Below are positions 35,338 through 47,523 of a stretch of 64,000 bases of DNA, piece after piece. The notes beneath the pieces are model-generated. The model made no database searches and was not told the origin of the DNA. It saw only the letters and a program-made list of their open reading frames with translations. A program made the translations under genes and the position numbers. Origin of the DNA: Moelleriella libera RCEF 2490 (taxonomy: Eukaryota; Ascomycota; Sordariomycetes; Hypocreales; Clavicipitaceae); contig AZGY01000001.1 of NCBI GenBank assembly GCA_001636675.1, forward strand, positions 2,449,974-2,513,973. Reading direction: 5' to 3'. Numbering within the stretch: the stretch's first letter is position 1; every line of letters starts with the position of its first letter.

Positions 35338-38260
35338 TCATTTCCGGACTTGCTGCAGGCTGCCGCTGCGCACACGCCCAGGGATGTTATTAGATGCTCG
35401 CTCCTGCATTCTGTTGTACCATTCCAGTATGGTTTCGTAGCACAATACGTATTGACGCAATGTCTGGACTGTGCTCAGTCGTTGTTCTCGGAAGTCTTGT
35501 ACGGTGCTCTGAATCAAGTCAACGCTGTCATTTTCCAGCCAACTCGTGTCGACGTTTGAGTCCCTCCATGGTTGCGATGTCTTGTCAGTCGGACCTTGGT
35601 CAAAGAAACCTTTGGATGAGCTCCCCAACGTGGTAGGAGATACCAATTCATCCGTCATACCCATCACTACATCTCCGTCGCTGTCACGTGCTCTTGACGA
35701 GGCAAGTTTCGCTTGCCTCTGCCGCTTCAGCATGTCAATGACGCTGTCAACAGTACAAAATGCGCCTGTTCTTCCGCAACCTGCTGAGCAATGGACGAGC
35801 ATGGGACGCGAGCGAGCGTCGTGTTCCGGCTCATCGTACCACGTCATGGGAACGTTGTCAGTAGTCGGCACTTTGGAGCCTACAATGGAAGACGTCTGCA
35901 CCGGTATGGAAGCACGCTGCATGATGTTGGCGAGTTCCACCAGCGCCAGGAGATGGGACGGTTGCGCAGGGGTTCCAAAGTCCGGCCATGCAGAGAAATG
36001 CAGGTGAGTGATTTCCCGAATGGGCGCAAAAGGATGTGCAGCATGCGACAAGGCGAATTTCCGAATCGTGACATAAGGTGCGTCCGAAGTTTCCGTGCCT
36101 GGGGCGGCCTTACCGCCTGCAGCCTGAAAACTTGTCGTAGTATTGGCTCTTCGCCGGCCCAGTTCATGTGCAACCGGCGTCCAAGCGTTCGAGTCAGATT
36201 CAGTACGGTGCTTGTCAATATCCAATGAGGCTTTCTTTTCCGACAATGCCTTTAGCTTTATCGGACCAAATTCTTTCCCTTTCCAATAAGAGTGGCACTT
36301 GAGCTGACCGCCTTCACTCTCGGCGGTCAGCATCACGATGACACGTACGTCTTGTTCCCAGACGACAGACCAGAAGTCCTAGAGAGTCGAGAATCAGCAA
36401 GTTTGATACATAATTAAGGCGAGGTCGCTGATGACTCACCTGAAATGTAGTTGGTAATGGTCCCTGCGAGGCAATGTATCGTTTGTTGCTTCGCGCAGCA
36501 GATAAGTAGCTAGCATTGACGTAGTCACAAGATCCTTCACTCGTCTCTTGTAAACGAACTCTGGCATGGTCGAAGGGAAGTATGTCTTTGTAGCGGTTCT
36601 TCGTCCCCTTTTCGACACCTGACAATTGGAACTTGGAGTGAGACGGGTGATTTGGATTGAAAGCCGCATAAGCGGTACGCATGCGCGATTGCTCTTCCAG
36701 CTCGATGTCGAGAAACTTATTTGATACCTTCTTTCCGTGATCAGATTCAGCCGCTGCATCCCGAAGCCAGGTTGGCAGAAGCGGCGATTGCAAGTCCCGC
36801 GGCCGTGTGATATCGAATTGACCTACACCATCGGCAAGATCCATGTTCTGTCGAATATTGGAAAAGAATGGATTGTGGTCATTTTTCTGTGTGGGTAGGT
36901 TTACCCCGCCAATGACGGGTGCAAGGCTACCGAGATGGTTGGAATTTTGCTGGGGAGACGACTGCACCGTTGAACGTCCGTCGACCAAGTCTGGAAAGGA
37001 GGTGCTTATCATCGAAAAGCCGCCGAAAAGAATCCCGGTCTTGCCACTGTAGCCTTCGTTTGTGAACTTTTTGATCATGTTTTGAGCAGTGACAGAATCG
37101 CGTTTGTCTGAGGCATGTGTATCGTAAACGATGATCCATTCCATGTCCTGCCACTGCGAGAATTGCTGCGACTCTGCGTTGCCTTGGAACGTCTGTTGCA
37201 GTTTTTGAATGTTGAAGGTGGCTCGCTTCAGCAAGGTAGTAGGGATGCAGAGATTGAGGGCTCCTTTGATGCGGGAGTGCGCAAAACTCTGCGCAGATCG
37301 GACGTCTAGAACGAGGATTTTCTTCAAGCCGACTGTATCAATGATCTCTCTCAAACGAGCGCCAGAGATCATGGCAGGTAAGTCAGGCTCAATTCGAGCT
37401 GGCAGGGTCGCGGCTTGGCTAATGTTTTGAGGACGCGGGGATGCAAGGTCGGGGCGTGGCAGCGACAGTGAGAAGCGGGAAGTGTGACTGAAATCTTTCT
37501 TTGGCGGCAAGGCTTGAGCTTGCGTGGTTTCCATTTTGTCGGGGCTCTCGATTGGTGGCATGCCTGTGATACTTGAATCTCGCCTTAGGGATGCTTCCGA
37601 GTTTCGCTTCGAGTCCGATGATACGTAAGCCGAATCGTGGAGGTTGTCTGCCTCTTTATCATTCTTGTTGGTTGGCCGAAGTTCGAAAGAGCTGGGGAAC
37701 CGACGCAATGAAGATTCGGAACCAGAATCGCTGGCGAAGGTATGCCATCTTGACGGTCGAGGGCGCGTGAGACTTGGTTGTGAGGTTGGCGGTGGCATAG
37801 AGTTTCCTGCGGTAAGCGAAAAGGACTTGCCCCTGTTGGAGTCTGCGGCCTTCCTGAAAGCTTCGAACTCAGAATTCGAATCCAAGGATATTTGTTTTGG
37901 AAGGGCTGCCGCAAAAGACTTGACCGAAGAGCTAGGGCTCCAATTCTGATTAGCCGGTCCCGACGAGTCTCTCGGGTCGCCGCCAGATTCGATGACCAGG
38001 CCGAAATAATTTGGACTCGGAACCCGTCCGTTGTCGTTGCTCAGGGTTGGCGACAGCATCGGAGGGTAGTTTTGGCAGACAGAATAGGGCGGTCTGGGTG
38101 ATGTAATTGGCGGCGAAGTTGAGTTTTTGGTTACTCTATGGGATCGTGAGCCGTGGGAGGGCGTATGATACGGACTCGTCGCAACGGGCGAATGCCGTGA
38201 TTGAGTCTTCATCCTGTGCTGGAAGGACGGCGTTTTTGCGCCGTTGGCGGAATTATGCAT
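35338..38260 (-). CDS. Rhodanese-PTP protein tyrosine phosphatase (Pyp1/Ptp2-like)
   Basis: Predicted exons are 38260-36440 and 36378-35338 (953 aa), with a 61-nt intron (GTGAGT...TCTAG). It removes phosphate from phosphotyrosine. Relatives (S. pombe Pyp1/Pyp2, yeast Ptp2/Ptp3) act on stress MAP kinases. Residues 1-290 are Ser/Pro-rich and probably regulatory. A rhodanese/CDC25-like domain spans about 296-425 (VLDVRSAQSFAHSRIKGALN). Its catalytic loop reads IVYDTHASD with no Cys, so it is probably a docking domain, as in MAPK phosphatases. The PTP domain follows: KNRYKDILPFDHARV, the WPD loop at 738-740, and the signature HCSAGCGRTG with nucleophile C804. A Ser/Gly-rich insert sits after the signature, before the final QTLRQYVLCYETI helix. 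Confidence 0.93.
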
Positions 38261-41200
38261 GGATCGTGGAGCCCGAGTAATTCGCCGACTTGTAGATCCA
38301 GGACCCCAATACGACCAGGAGCTATGAAGTCATGGCTGCGAAACGTAGAGACACGGGATGACAGTATTATAAGGTGGCCCAGTGCTGGAAGGGAGCGGAG
38401 CAGCGACAGTGACGCGAGCGCTGTGGCTGACGGGCGATGACTTGTATTTCAAGGCGGCGGGGTCGCAGCTTCGACCGGGGGTGCGCGGGAGGGAGAAGGA
38501 CGCTGCCTGCCGGACGAGGCAATGGCAAGGCAAACCCAGGCACAAAGGGGGCGATTGAAAGTCTTTTTTTAAAAAAAAGGTAAGGAATAAGAAGGACCCT
38601 GTAGCCTTGACGCAAAGGGAAAGGGAAAAGAAAAAAAAGGGTCTGCAGGTGAGTTTTGCTACGGGAAGCAGCAAGTGGTGTGTGTGCGTGTGGTCGACTT
38701 GACGTCGAGTGGCGACTAGGTCCTTGGGCACAGGGCGCGCGCTTTCATCAGCTGTCGGTGGCGTGGGACGGCAGTTGACAACGCAATCCGGGGTGTGTCT
38801 GATTGATTATCCTTTCCCATCCGCTTCGACCAAGCTGCTTCAATGAGATTGGAAATGACGGAAAAGCATATGCAGGCCGGCCGAGCGAGAGATAGGACGG
38901 TCGGGACGCAAGCTAGGCGCACAAGCGAGACAAAGAGAGCCGGGAAGAGAGGAGGGGGAAAGTGAAAAAAAAAAAAAAAATCAAGATGGGAAAGGAAGGA
39001 GCGGGAGAAGAGGAGGCGCACGAGACCAGATTGGTAGTCGAGGAGCACAGGATGATGTTTGCCAAAACCCTCCGAGGGGGAGTGAGCAGAAAATGAAACA
39101 ACAAAAATAGACGCCTTGTTCCAGTTGACAACGGCCTGGATTGCTTTGCTCGAGCCCAGATTGCGTAAGTGATGGCAGTGACCACAATGCCGGAACACTG
39201 CCTACAAAGCTGGACTGACGGATGTCAATTAGGAAGGGGACTAGTGCAAGGAAGACAAGGGGTTGGGTGAGGTGGATACCCCGTTTTGAGGTGGTGCTTT
39301 CGTGTCATGAGGATGGGAAAAGCAACATGGCAATCATGGTTTCCTCGTGTTTGGCTGCCAAGCACTTGTCATGCTAGGCTATGCTACTCATGCTATGGAT
39401 GACAGACCGTGACAGCACAGTCTCCCGGATTGCTGACGCTGGTCAATTGATGGTCAGGCAAGAAGCGAGAAGACTCGCGCCAGCGCTCGAGACGACATTC
39501 GGTGGATGAGTACGGAAAGCCCACTTTGAGTGGATGCGGTTTGCGAAAATGACGATGGCAACCAGCAGCGCGAAGTAAAAAAAGAAGCGCTGCTCTCAAA
39601 GCGCCGGGCAGGCGCCATGTCTGGCTCACATTGGAACTGGCTGAACGGGAAGGATCAGACGTTCGAGACAATTCGAACGCTGCACACTACTGTACGTGTT
39701 GCAAAATGAGTCTCCAATCAGAGCGGCCGGCTGGCTGAATGACCTCAGGGATAGTCGACACCAGTGATCGCGTGAGGCAGGGATCGACGCCTATCCTCGT
39801 GCCCGCATGCGCTGTGGTGGTCGCGGAGCGAATCCCCTAGACTTTGTCATCAATGAAGCTGGACGGCAGAGACTGCTTCTTTGCATCACGAGTCGAGCGC
39901 TTGCAAGCCAGCTGACGGAGCCTACTGAGTCGCGAAATCGCATGGAGACTGCTGGAAAGAGCCATCAGAAGAACTTGTGGCTCAGGTGGCCGAAATCATC
40001 ACACCGCTGCGACTACCCGTCGCGCGCAACGCCATCTCACAATGATGCAGCCATTGTCGCTGTAGCGCTCGCACGGAACCTGTGGTGCAAAATGTCTGGA
40101 TCATCATCATCACTCAGGCGGCCTGCAAAGGCTGGCAGCCGGCAAGCAACCAAAAGGCCCAGTAGTACCTCATCAAAACGTCACAGCGCCGCAAGGGGGG
40201 CTTGGCGCATTCGGTCCAGACTCAATGGAATCTTTAGGGGACCCACCCTTCGCTATCATCAACGCCACCGCCTGCGCCTTATTACCGGATCTGCTCCGTC
40301 CCGTCTGGCCAGTCTTGACAATTGTTGTCAATGCAATGGCTCGTCCGGCCGCGGTGTATCTTCGCTGAGCCGTGTTGCCTTGTGTTGTCGATCGTTATGT
40401 GAGCTTTCTTCCTCTCCCAAGCTTCCTCCGATTGGCGCAGATTCTCTTCCATGAAGTTGGGTACGTGTTCGTTGTTGTGACCCGGCGGCTCGTGTGGGTA
40501 GTAGAGTACCCGAATCTCACAAACTCTCCCATCGGATCCGCAAAACCCTGACGTCATGCAAACCCGAGGCTAGTGGTCAGACGCTTACGCATGACGTTGA
40601 TTCAGGCGGGCGTCTATCTTTTGGGTCGAGAGGAAAACGTGTCGTCTGTTATCGCTTGGTACTACAATCTAAGCTGAAAAAGGGGTTTCAAGAACCTCCA
40701 GCTGCTGACCATGTTCTAGAATCGTGTCAAAGACTCGTGCAAAACCGTGTCTAGTATTCTCTAAACCCTCCCCCCCTCCTTCCCTGGACGATTTCGAAGT
40801 GGGCCCGTGTCTATCGACTCCATACAGAGGGAATTTGTACATACTTAGATAGTAGGATGCCAGATGAGATCCCTGAGCCTCCAGCAGGGCAATCCCAGCT
40901 GTTATGCGCAATCCGTCGGTAGAAAGAAACGTCAGGTCGCTACTCGGTGTTGCGGTGAATACCTATGGTAAGCGATTTATCCCGACGCTTCGGTTCGTGC
41001 GCCATAAATCTTTGCTCTTTTCGGGATTCGTCACAACTCAGAGGAGGCCACTTGTCTGCAGCTCACTCCTAGCCTGCGACGGCCAGATGAGCTTGATTGT
41101 AGCTCCGGGGTTGGGTCCCGCACTCCCATAGTTTTGAATACTGTCATCCTCTCAGACCTCAGAGGCAGCCTGTTGACGGGACTGGCAATACAGGTGGCTC

Positions 41201-42496
41201 CTTCTCATTCGGGAAAACCGTTGGATGCAGTTACGAGTGCGCACTTCTTCTGAATTGACCACACGATGCGCCGTGCTCTCTCTTCGCCGCCTTTCACGGA
41301 TTACCCTTTGGAGCAGACGGCGAACTGCAAACATTGACTGTAGAGATTCAGGGTCCTTGCCGAGGCCGCAAGCGTTGCATTCCACGCTAGGCCAAGCTCC
41401 ATCCGCTCCATTGGAGCCAACACATATCACGGATGAGCTGGGGAACTTTGGCCCTTGCTGATCGAGGCTTACTCGGCGTGCGCCCACAGACAGTCAGAAT
41501 GGAGGAAGCCAGGGTCCTTCCGGCCTATGGAGAGGGAGGCGAGGCGAGGCAACATGGAAAAAGCCATCGGCCTTATTTCAAGAGTCGCAGGGCAATTCCT
41601 GGGATGGCCCTCCTTCCTTACCATGCTTCGACGCCACGCAGATGGTTCGCGCGTCCGACCGCTGTGGCGAGACATGGGCATTTCAATTCGCCGAAACTGA
41701 GGCTTACATGCAGATTTGACCGAAATTCCATGCCAATCAAACAGTCTAGACTGTCATCTGACGGACGTGTCGTGCACTTTGCGAACATGACGAACTGCGT
41801 CCCGAGAGGCGGCCGCAGCTTTCTGCAATGCGTCATCGACATCCATGCTGACACCAGTTACCATACAACGGGCAGAAATGGGTCGACTCAGCCAATTCGC
41901 TGCACCATGAGGCTTGACATTGAGCTCGGCCACCCGTCAACGCCACATCAGAAGGCAGAACTCGTCGGATTGAATCCACAGCCTCCATCTCGTGTGGACT
42001 GGGGGCTGACACAGGGCCGCCGTGGACAAAAACGATAGCCAGGGTATCTCAGTTTGGCAGCATTCGGCCACATTTGCTCGAAATGGGATGAGCAGCCAGG
42101 AACTGCCCCAAGAGATCTAGATTCCGAACATTCTCTTCGGGTGCATGCGGCTCGGTCGGGCCCTTGAAACCTTCCGACCCCGTCATCATTGGGCGATATC
42201 CATGCTCACCTGGCATCAATGGAGGACAGAGGTTCAACGCCGAAACGGCGCCTTGGACTCACTATCCCATTAAAAAAGAAAAAGACGTTCTGCTGGCTCC
42301 ATCTGCATCTTGAGACGAGGCCAATGTCGTCCGTCATTGATGAAACTCGCGCCCCGTGGGTGGGTCGAGCCTTTGGAGTTAGATTGACCGATGATCGGAA
42401 GTCGGTCGGGACAGGCCCCAAGTATCGTAGGTCTGAAACGGCAAAAAATCAGCTCCGCCGGCAACGTCCTGCATGCGCCATCACCTGCAGCCCGTC
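38261..42496. other. Long intergenic region
   Basis: About 4.2 kb without a supported gene. The first 900 bp are the 5' flank of the phosphatase gene and include T-rich (minus-strand) leader sequence and A-runs at 38570-38640 and 38965-38980. Frames of 215 codons (39807-40454, plus) and 201 codons (41433-42038, plus) have Arg/Ser-rich, non-protein-like composition. No tRNA or rRNA was recognised. Confidence 0.4.
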
Positions 42497-43709
42497 ATGA
42501 CCTCAATCTCGCCGTATATTCTAGAACAGCTACGTGCCCGGGATGCGATCCCCAAGGCAACCCCTGCGTACCTGGCTACCGCCGGCTCTCCCCTCAAAGT
42601 CGATACACGAGCTTACACGGACATTCAAGTGGCCCCAAGAGTCCTGCTGGCCGACTTTACTCTGCCGATTCGCTCCGGGAGGGCTTGGGAAGCGCCTGCC
42701 GGCTCCATCATCAAGATCAGCACTCCTGAAGGGCCCCAGGTTGGTATGTGTTCGCCCGCCCTTCCCAATGGTTCCTCTGGTCCGAAACTGAGTCCGTCTC
42801 GCCCAGGCGATCTAAACATATGGAATCGTCACAACCCACGCGAGCGCTTCTGGGCCAGCCGCACTAGACAGCTTTATGCCTCGCATGTGAGCACTCACGA
42901 CCGACTATGGTCCTGTCTCCCGTACCTGCGTCCCATGGCGACTATTCTCCATGACAGTTTGGCTTGGTACGGAATCGACCGGCATGGTGGCCGGGTTCAC
43001 GACCTCCTTGGCACCCGATGTGATCCGTACGTGAACACCGTTCTTGCCGGCGAGCAGTATGACTTCCACTGTCATTCGAACCTCACTCGTGCCGTGGCGC
43101 CCTTTGGCCTTGCCGAGTCGGATGTCCACGATGTCATCAACATATTCCAGGTCACTGGACTTGATGAGCAGGGGCGTTACTTTATGAATCCGTGTCCGGC
43201 CCAGCCAAGCGACTGCATCGAGTTCTTGGCTGAGCAGGATCTCCTCATGGCTCTGAGTGAGTTTCCAAGATTACACCTTTGGCTCTCTTCCTCTCTCTCG
43301 CTCTCTCTCTCTCTCTCATTCATTCACTCACTTAATTACTCGTCCTCTCTCTCACCCACTCACTCATTCACCCACTTGATTACTCGTGCTCTCTCCCACC
43401 CTCTCACTCACTCTTTCATGCACATACACACACACCTTGTCACGGAGTCATTACGTCTGTGCTACTGTACTCACGAGTGTCTCGATATGAAAAGGTACCT
43501 GTCCCGGCGGTGACCTTTCCGCATGGGGCTTTGGATCCGACAACGAAAAGGAAATGATCAAGTGCTGCCGCCCCCTTCGCGTGCAGGTCTACCAGCTCCA
43601 GGACGAGACCCTTTTGAGCAAGCTGGGATGGACACCCGCCCAAGTAGCCCCATACAAAGGCATGCATGGCGTTGTCTCTCCACTGGGAGACTTTGTCAAC
43701 CAGGCATGA
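42497..43709 (+). CDS. DUF1989 (urea carboxylase-associated) family protein
   Basis: Predicted exons are 42497-42743, 42807-43256 and 43495-43709 (303 aa). The 63-nt first intron is a multiple of three and so reads open, but removing it restores the family sequence (PQVGDLNIWN). The second intron is 238 nt. The DUF1989 family (PF09347) includes a fold with conserved Cys/His; here CDPYVN, FHCHSNL and the late TCPGGDLSAWG fit. Bacterial members occur beside urea or guanidine carboxylase genes, and some act as carboxyguanidine deiminase. Fungal members are largely uncharacterised, so nitrogen or carbon-nitrogen hydrolysis is only a family-based expectation. It is convergent with the Rpt6 gene. 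The start was chosen at the ATG giving MTSISPYILEQL. Confidence 0.85.
43283..43415. repeat. CT and CACTCATTC-type simple repeats within an intron
   Basis: The second intron of the DUF1989 gene holds CT dinucleotide runs followed by two imperfect cycles of CACTCA/ATTACTCG-type sequence about 50 bp apart. This expansion explains why the intron is 238 nt rather than 60-80. Confidence 0.75.
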
Positions 43710-44590
43710 GTCTTTGGAACGCTGCCGATTTATTGAATTGCTCTTCTCCTTCTTCTTCAATTTTTGGGAAGGCTGGTCCCTGTACTTCTCTCTTCCTTTT
43801 TTTTTTTTTGTGCGTGACTTTCTGATATCTTGATATTCGATTTTTTTTTATTCCTCATCAAGTGGCTGGGGGCTGGGGTGTTGGGGAAGGTGGTTTTCTG
43901 ATTGTGAACAAGCAGTTCTGCGGACTTGCACTTGTACCTCCTTGCGAATTGATCCCTCTACGTGCGTTTGCCTGGGGGACAGCATGCATGTCCACTGGAG
44001 GAGTCAGGAAGCTGCAGCTTGCAATAAATCGTACAATTTGGGACAGACCATTGATATCTGCCACGTCATGATAGTCTCGCGTAAATATGTGTGTGGTGGT
44101 TTTCCTGCATTAAACTACTCCCCAAAGATGTACCCATAGGCTGTTTAAGGCCGGGAAAAAGGCCACTGACGCTGCTGAGTAGCAACAATTGGATAGGTAG
44201 ATCTCAATAAATATATTCGCCCGTAAAATTTCGCTCCTCGCTGGGTAAAACCGAAAAAAAAACCCGAGCCTTTCTCTCGGCCCCGAAGGAACACTGCGCT
44301 TCTCAAACTGCCATGAAGAAACAATGTCGCTACCCTAGAGCCTTCTGGAACCCAAATTTTGCCGTCCTCCCAGCGGGATTTACACAGATATCACTCGCAA
44401 ATGCGACACCTTCATCTTCTTTTGTGGCCAATTTCTCTCCTTTTTTTTTTCTTTTGGGAGAACGGAAAACACACACAATAGTCGATTGTCTGGCGCGCAC
44501 GTGCGTCAGGGAAGGAGCAATAGCAAAGGAGGGAAACACAGAGTCAGAGTAAGATTTGGGTTCAGATGTACAGCGCATAATGATAACAGA
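43710..44590. other. Convergent intergenic spacer
   Basis: 3' flanks of the DUF1989 gene and the Rpt6 gene. T-runs lie at 43797-43810, 43842-43850 and 44442-44451, and an A-run near 44255. No coding signal. Confidence 0.4.
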
Positions 44591-45863
44591 CTACTTCCAT
44601 AATTTGCCCAGCGAAACCTCCTTGTCATCGTGCTTGTTGAGAATCTTGGCCGTTGCCAGCTCAAAGTCCTCCTGGGTGACGTGCACTCTCCTCTCGCGCA
44701 AAGCATACATGCCTGCCTCGGTACACACACCTTTGAGCTCGGCCCCCGAGCAGCCATTCATCTTCTCGGCAATCTTGGTCAGGTTGATGCCGCGGGTGAG
44801 GTTCATTTTGCGGCTGTGGATGCGGAGGATGTCGGCTCGTGCCTCGATGCTGGGCGGCGGGAACTCGATTTTCCGATCGATACGGCCAGGGCGCAGCAGC
44901 GCGGGGTCCAGAATATCCAGACGGTTGGTGGCCATGATGATTTTGATGTTCTTGGTGGGCTCGAAGCCGTCGAGCTGGTTGAGCAGCTCCAGCATGGTGC
45001 GCTGCACCTCGGAGTCGCCGCCGCTGGACCCCTCCACACGGCTGGATCCGATCGAGTCGATCTCATCCATGAATATGATGGATGGCGCATGCTCACGGGC
45101 CATGATGAACAGCTCGCGCACCATCCGGGATCCCTCACCAATGTATTTCTGCACGAGCTCGGAACCTGACACGCGGATGAACTTGCAGGCCGTGTGGTGG
45201 GCGACAGCTCGGGCGAGGAGCGTCTTGCCTGTTCCTGGCGGGCCGTACAGTAGCACACCCTTGGGCTGGGCAATCCCCAGAGACTCAAAGAGCTCGGGGT
45301 GCTTGAGACCCAGCTCAATGACTTCCTTGATCTCCTTGATCTGTTGATCGAGACCGCCAATCATGTCGTAGGTGCTGTCGGGAACCTTTTCCACCATCAT
45401 GAGCGAAACGAGAGGGTCGACGGATGACGGCAGCAGTTTCTCCAATTTGTAGCTATCTGACAGGAGGGTGACTCGCTTCCCGGCCGTGAGTTTGGCAACG
45501 TCCACGCTGTCCGAGACGTCGACGACTGTTTTGTTGAATAACCCGCGCGCACTGCAATCAGCAAAGTGTTCCCGGCTGCAGGCGAGGTAACAATATATCG
45601 CCCTCCTCCTCGCGCTCGCGCAACATACCGTATTTTCCTTCCGGATGTACCTTGACGAGCACCTTCTTTGTGCCCATGACCTTGACCACTTCGCCAACGT
45701 AAGAACCTGGCTGCTGTAGCAGACCCAATTCCTCTCTCAGCAGTCGCACGCGCGAGTTGTAGTCGTTTCTTTGCGCTTCGAGACGTCTGAGAGCTGCTTG
45801 ACCCTTGAGGATCTCGAGCTTCATCGCCTCGATCTTGTTGTGGTAGAATGCGTCGAGCGCCAT
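44591..45863 (-). CDS. RPT6: 26S proteasome regulatory AAA-ATPase subunit Rpt6
   Basis: Predicted exons are 45863-45629 and 45525-44591 (389 aa), with a 103-nt intron (GTATGT...AACAG) that restores the conserved GKYVVDVSD. Rpt6 is one of six ATPases of the 19S base ring that unfold substrates and open the 20S gate. An N-terminal coiled coil lies in residues 8-50 and the OB-fold region around 55-115. The Walker A motif GPPGTGKT is at 173-180 and Walker B FMDEIDS centres on D232/E233. The arginine-finger region LRPGRIDRK follows. The start MALDAFYHNK is the usual fungal N-terminus; an in-frame ATG 34 codons upstream is probably leader. One oddity is HHTAC at 188-192, where I expect an acidic residue before the Cys. 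The C-terminus is LGKLWK. Confidence 0.96.
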
Positions 45864-46556
45864 GATGACGGAGGAGGGCCGGGGCAGCTCCGAGGATGGG
45901 GATCGTGGATGAGCGAAAGCAGGAGAGGGGCAGGACGATCCTGCTGCTGGCGCGATAGATTGCAAGTCACGATATCTTCGTTGTGCTGCGTCTCGTTTTC
46001 GGCGCGGGTTGTTCTAGTAGTCGTATGGGCGGTCGTTGCTCGACGATGATGGCTATCCGATGCCAGAACGAAGCTCAAGGCTGCAGGGCTGTCTCGTAAG
46101 CCGCCAGCAACGGCGAAATGCTGCCACAGGCACCCCCCAGTCCCCAGTCCCGCCAGCGCTGTTGCCAGTGCCAGCTTTGTTTGCAGGTATTGTTAGCGCG
46201 GAACAAGCATTTTGCCGGGCTCCGGGATCGAGCTTACAGGCCGTAGCGTAGGCTTTGGCGCAAATGCTTGCAGGTGAAAGGTATCACAGGGTACTTTATA
46301 GTGTCTGGTACAGGTAATATTCCGACGAAACAGTTGATCAGGCAAAGCGGGGAAGCGTAAGCCGCAGCGTCAGCGGAGGCAATCGCAGTTTCCTGCTTTA
46401 CATCTTTGAAAAAAACTCAAGTGAGGCCTACAAGTATCCACAAAATGCGTTCTCTTCGGTAACTGGTCGAGAGGTATTGAGGTTCTTTCCTTCTAATCTT
46501 CCTTCCTTCCTTCTATCTGTCTAGCCTAGATAAAGTAGGCAGGCACAGGCAAATCC
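45864..46556. other. Upstream region of RPT6
   Basis: The leader and promoter of RPT6, then pyrimidine-rich CTTCC repeats (46487-46513) running up to the minisatellite. No gene was recognised. Confidence 0.4.
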
Positions 46557-47134
46557 GACCTTCAAGGCAGGCCTCGCAGCTTCAAAATCCGACCTTCACA
46601 AGGCAGGCCTCGCAGCTTCAAAATCCGACCTTCAAAGCGGGCATTGCAGCTCGCTTTGCCTGCCCCTTCACAAGGCAGGCCTCGCAGCTTCAAAATCCGA
46701 CCTTCACAAGGCAGGCCTCGCAGCTTCAAAATCCGACCTTCACAAGGCAGGCCTCGCAGCTTCAAAATCCGACCTTCACAAGGCAGGCCTCGCAGCTTCA
46801 AAATCCGACCTTCACAAGGCAGGCCTCGCAGCTTCAAAATCCGACCTTCACAAGGCAGGCCTCGCAGCTTCAAAATCCGACCTTCACAAGGCAGGCCTCG
46901 CAGCTTCAAAATCCGACCTTCACAAGGCAGGCCTCGCAGCTTCAAAATCCGACCTTCACAAGGCAGGCCTCGCAGCTTCAAAATCCGACCTTCACAAGGC
47001 AGGCCTCGCAGCTTCAAAATCCGACCTTCACAAGGCAGGCCTCGCAGCTTCAAAATCCGACCTTCACAAGGCAGGCCTCGCAGCTTCAAAATCCGACCTT
47101 CAAAGCGGGCATTGCAGCTCGCTTTGCCTGCCCC
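46557..47134. repeat. 36-bp minisatellite, about 14 units with variant units
   Basis: Twelve apparently perfect 36-bp units run from 46666 to 47097, each containing CTTCACAAGGCAGGCCTCGC then AGCTTCAAAATCCGAC. Two further units precede them (46557-46630), the first missing two bases. A variant block, CAAAGCGGGCATTGCAGCTC followed by GCTTTGCCTGCCCC, sits at both borders of the perfect run (about 46634-46665 and 47101-47133). Because 36 is a multiple of three, both strands are open over about 190-207 codons. The minus strand would encode a 12-residue repeat (EGRILKLRGLPC). I regard those frames as by-products, since no signal peptide or domain accompanies them. Confidence 0.95.
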
Positions 47135-47238
47135 TAGGATACCGACTTGCTCGGTAGCATCCCGAGTATTTTCAACAATCGGCACTCATCAGCCTCGTGC
47201 CCCTGCTGAGTTATAACGTTCCTAATGAATATTAGTAG

Positions 47239-47523
47239 GTTCTCCTCGATTATATAGACGCGGCCAGAGAGGAGATTCACACTAATAACTCGAGTGAAGT
47301 CTATGCTATAAACACCTGCGAGAATTCCGATTTAGATGATAATTCAGATAATAATTCAGATGATAATCTAGACGATAATTCAGATAATGAATTAGACAAT
47401 GATTTAGGCGATGATTCAGGCGATAATTTAGACGATGATGATGCAAACTCTGGGTCAAGTTCTAACGGTATTATAATACGAGTAGCTACTGATAATATTA
47501 ATCACGCAGAGTATGAGGCATAA
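47239..47523 (+). pseudogene. Relic open frame with Asp/Asn-rich repeats
   Basis: This 94-codon frame has no ATG and follows a stop. It reads VLLDYIDAAREEIHTNNSS, then a long run of D/N/S/L repeats (NSDLDDNSDN type) and ends IIIRVATDNINHAEYEA. The DNA is AT-rich. The setting (stops upstream, RIP-like duplication at the 3' end) suggests a decayed transposon or accessory gene fragment. The parent family is not recognised. Confidence 0.4.

Noticed and set aside
39807..40454. 215-codon plus-strand frame
   Set aside because: Arg/Ser-rich composition without hydrophobic periodicity or recognisable motif; no typical start context.
41433..42038. 201-codon plus-strand frame
   Set aside because: Same composition problem; overlaps several equally long frames on the other strand.
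46562..47216. Long open frames on both strands (207 and 190 codons) across the 36-bp array
   Set aside because: The period is a multiple of three, so openness follows from one stop-free unit. There is no signal peptide, domain or upstream gene structure.
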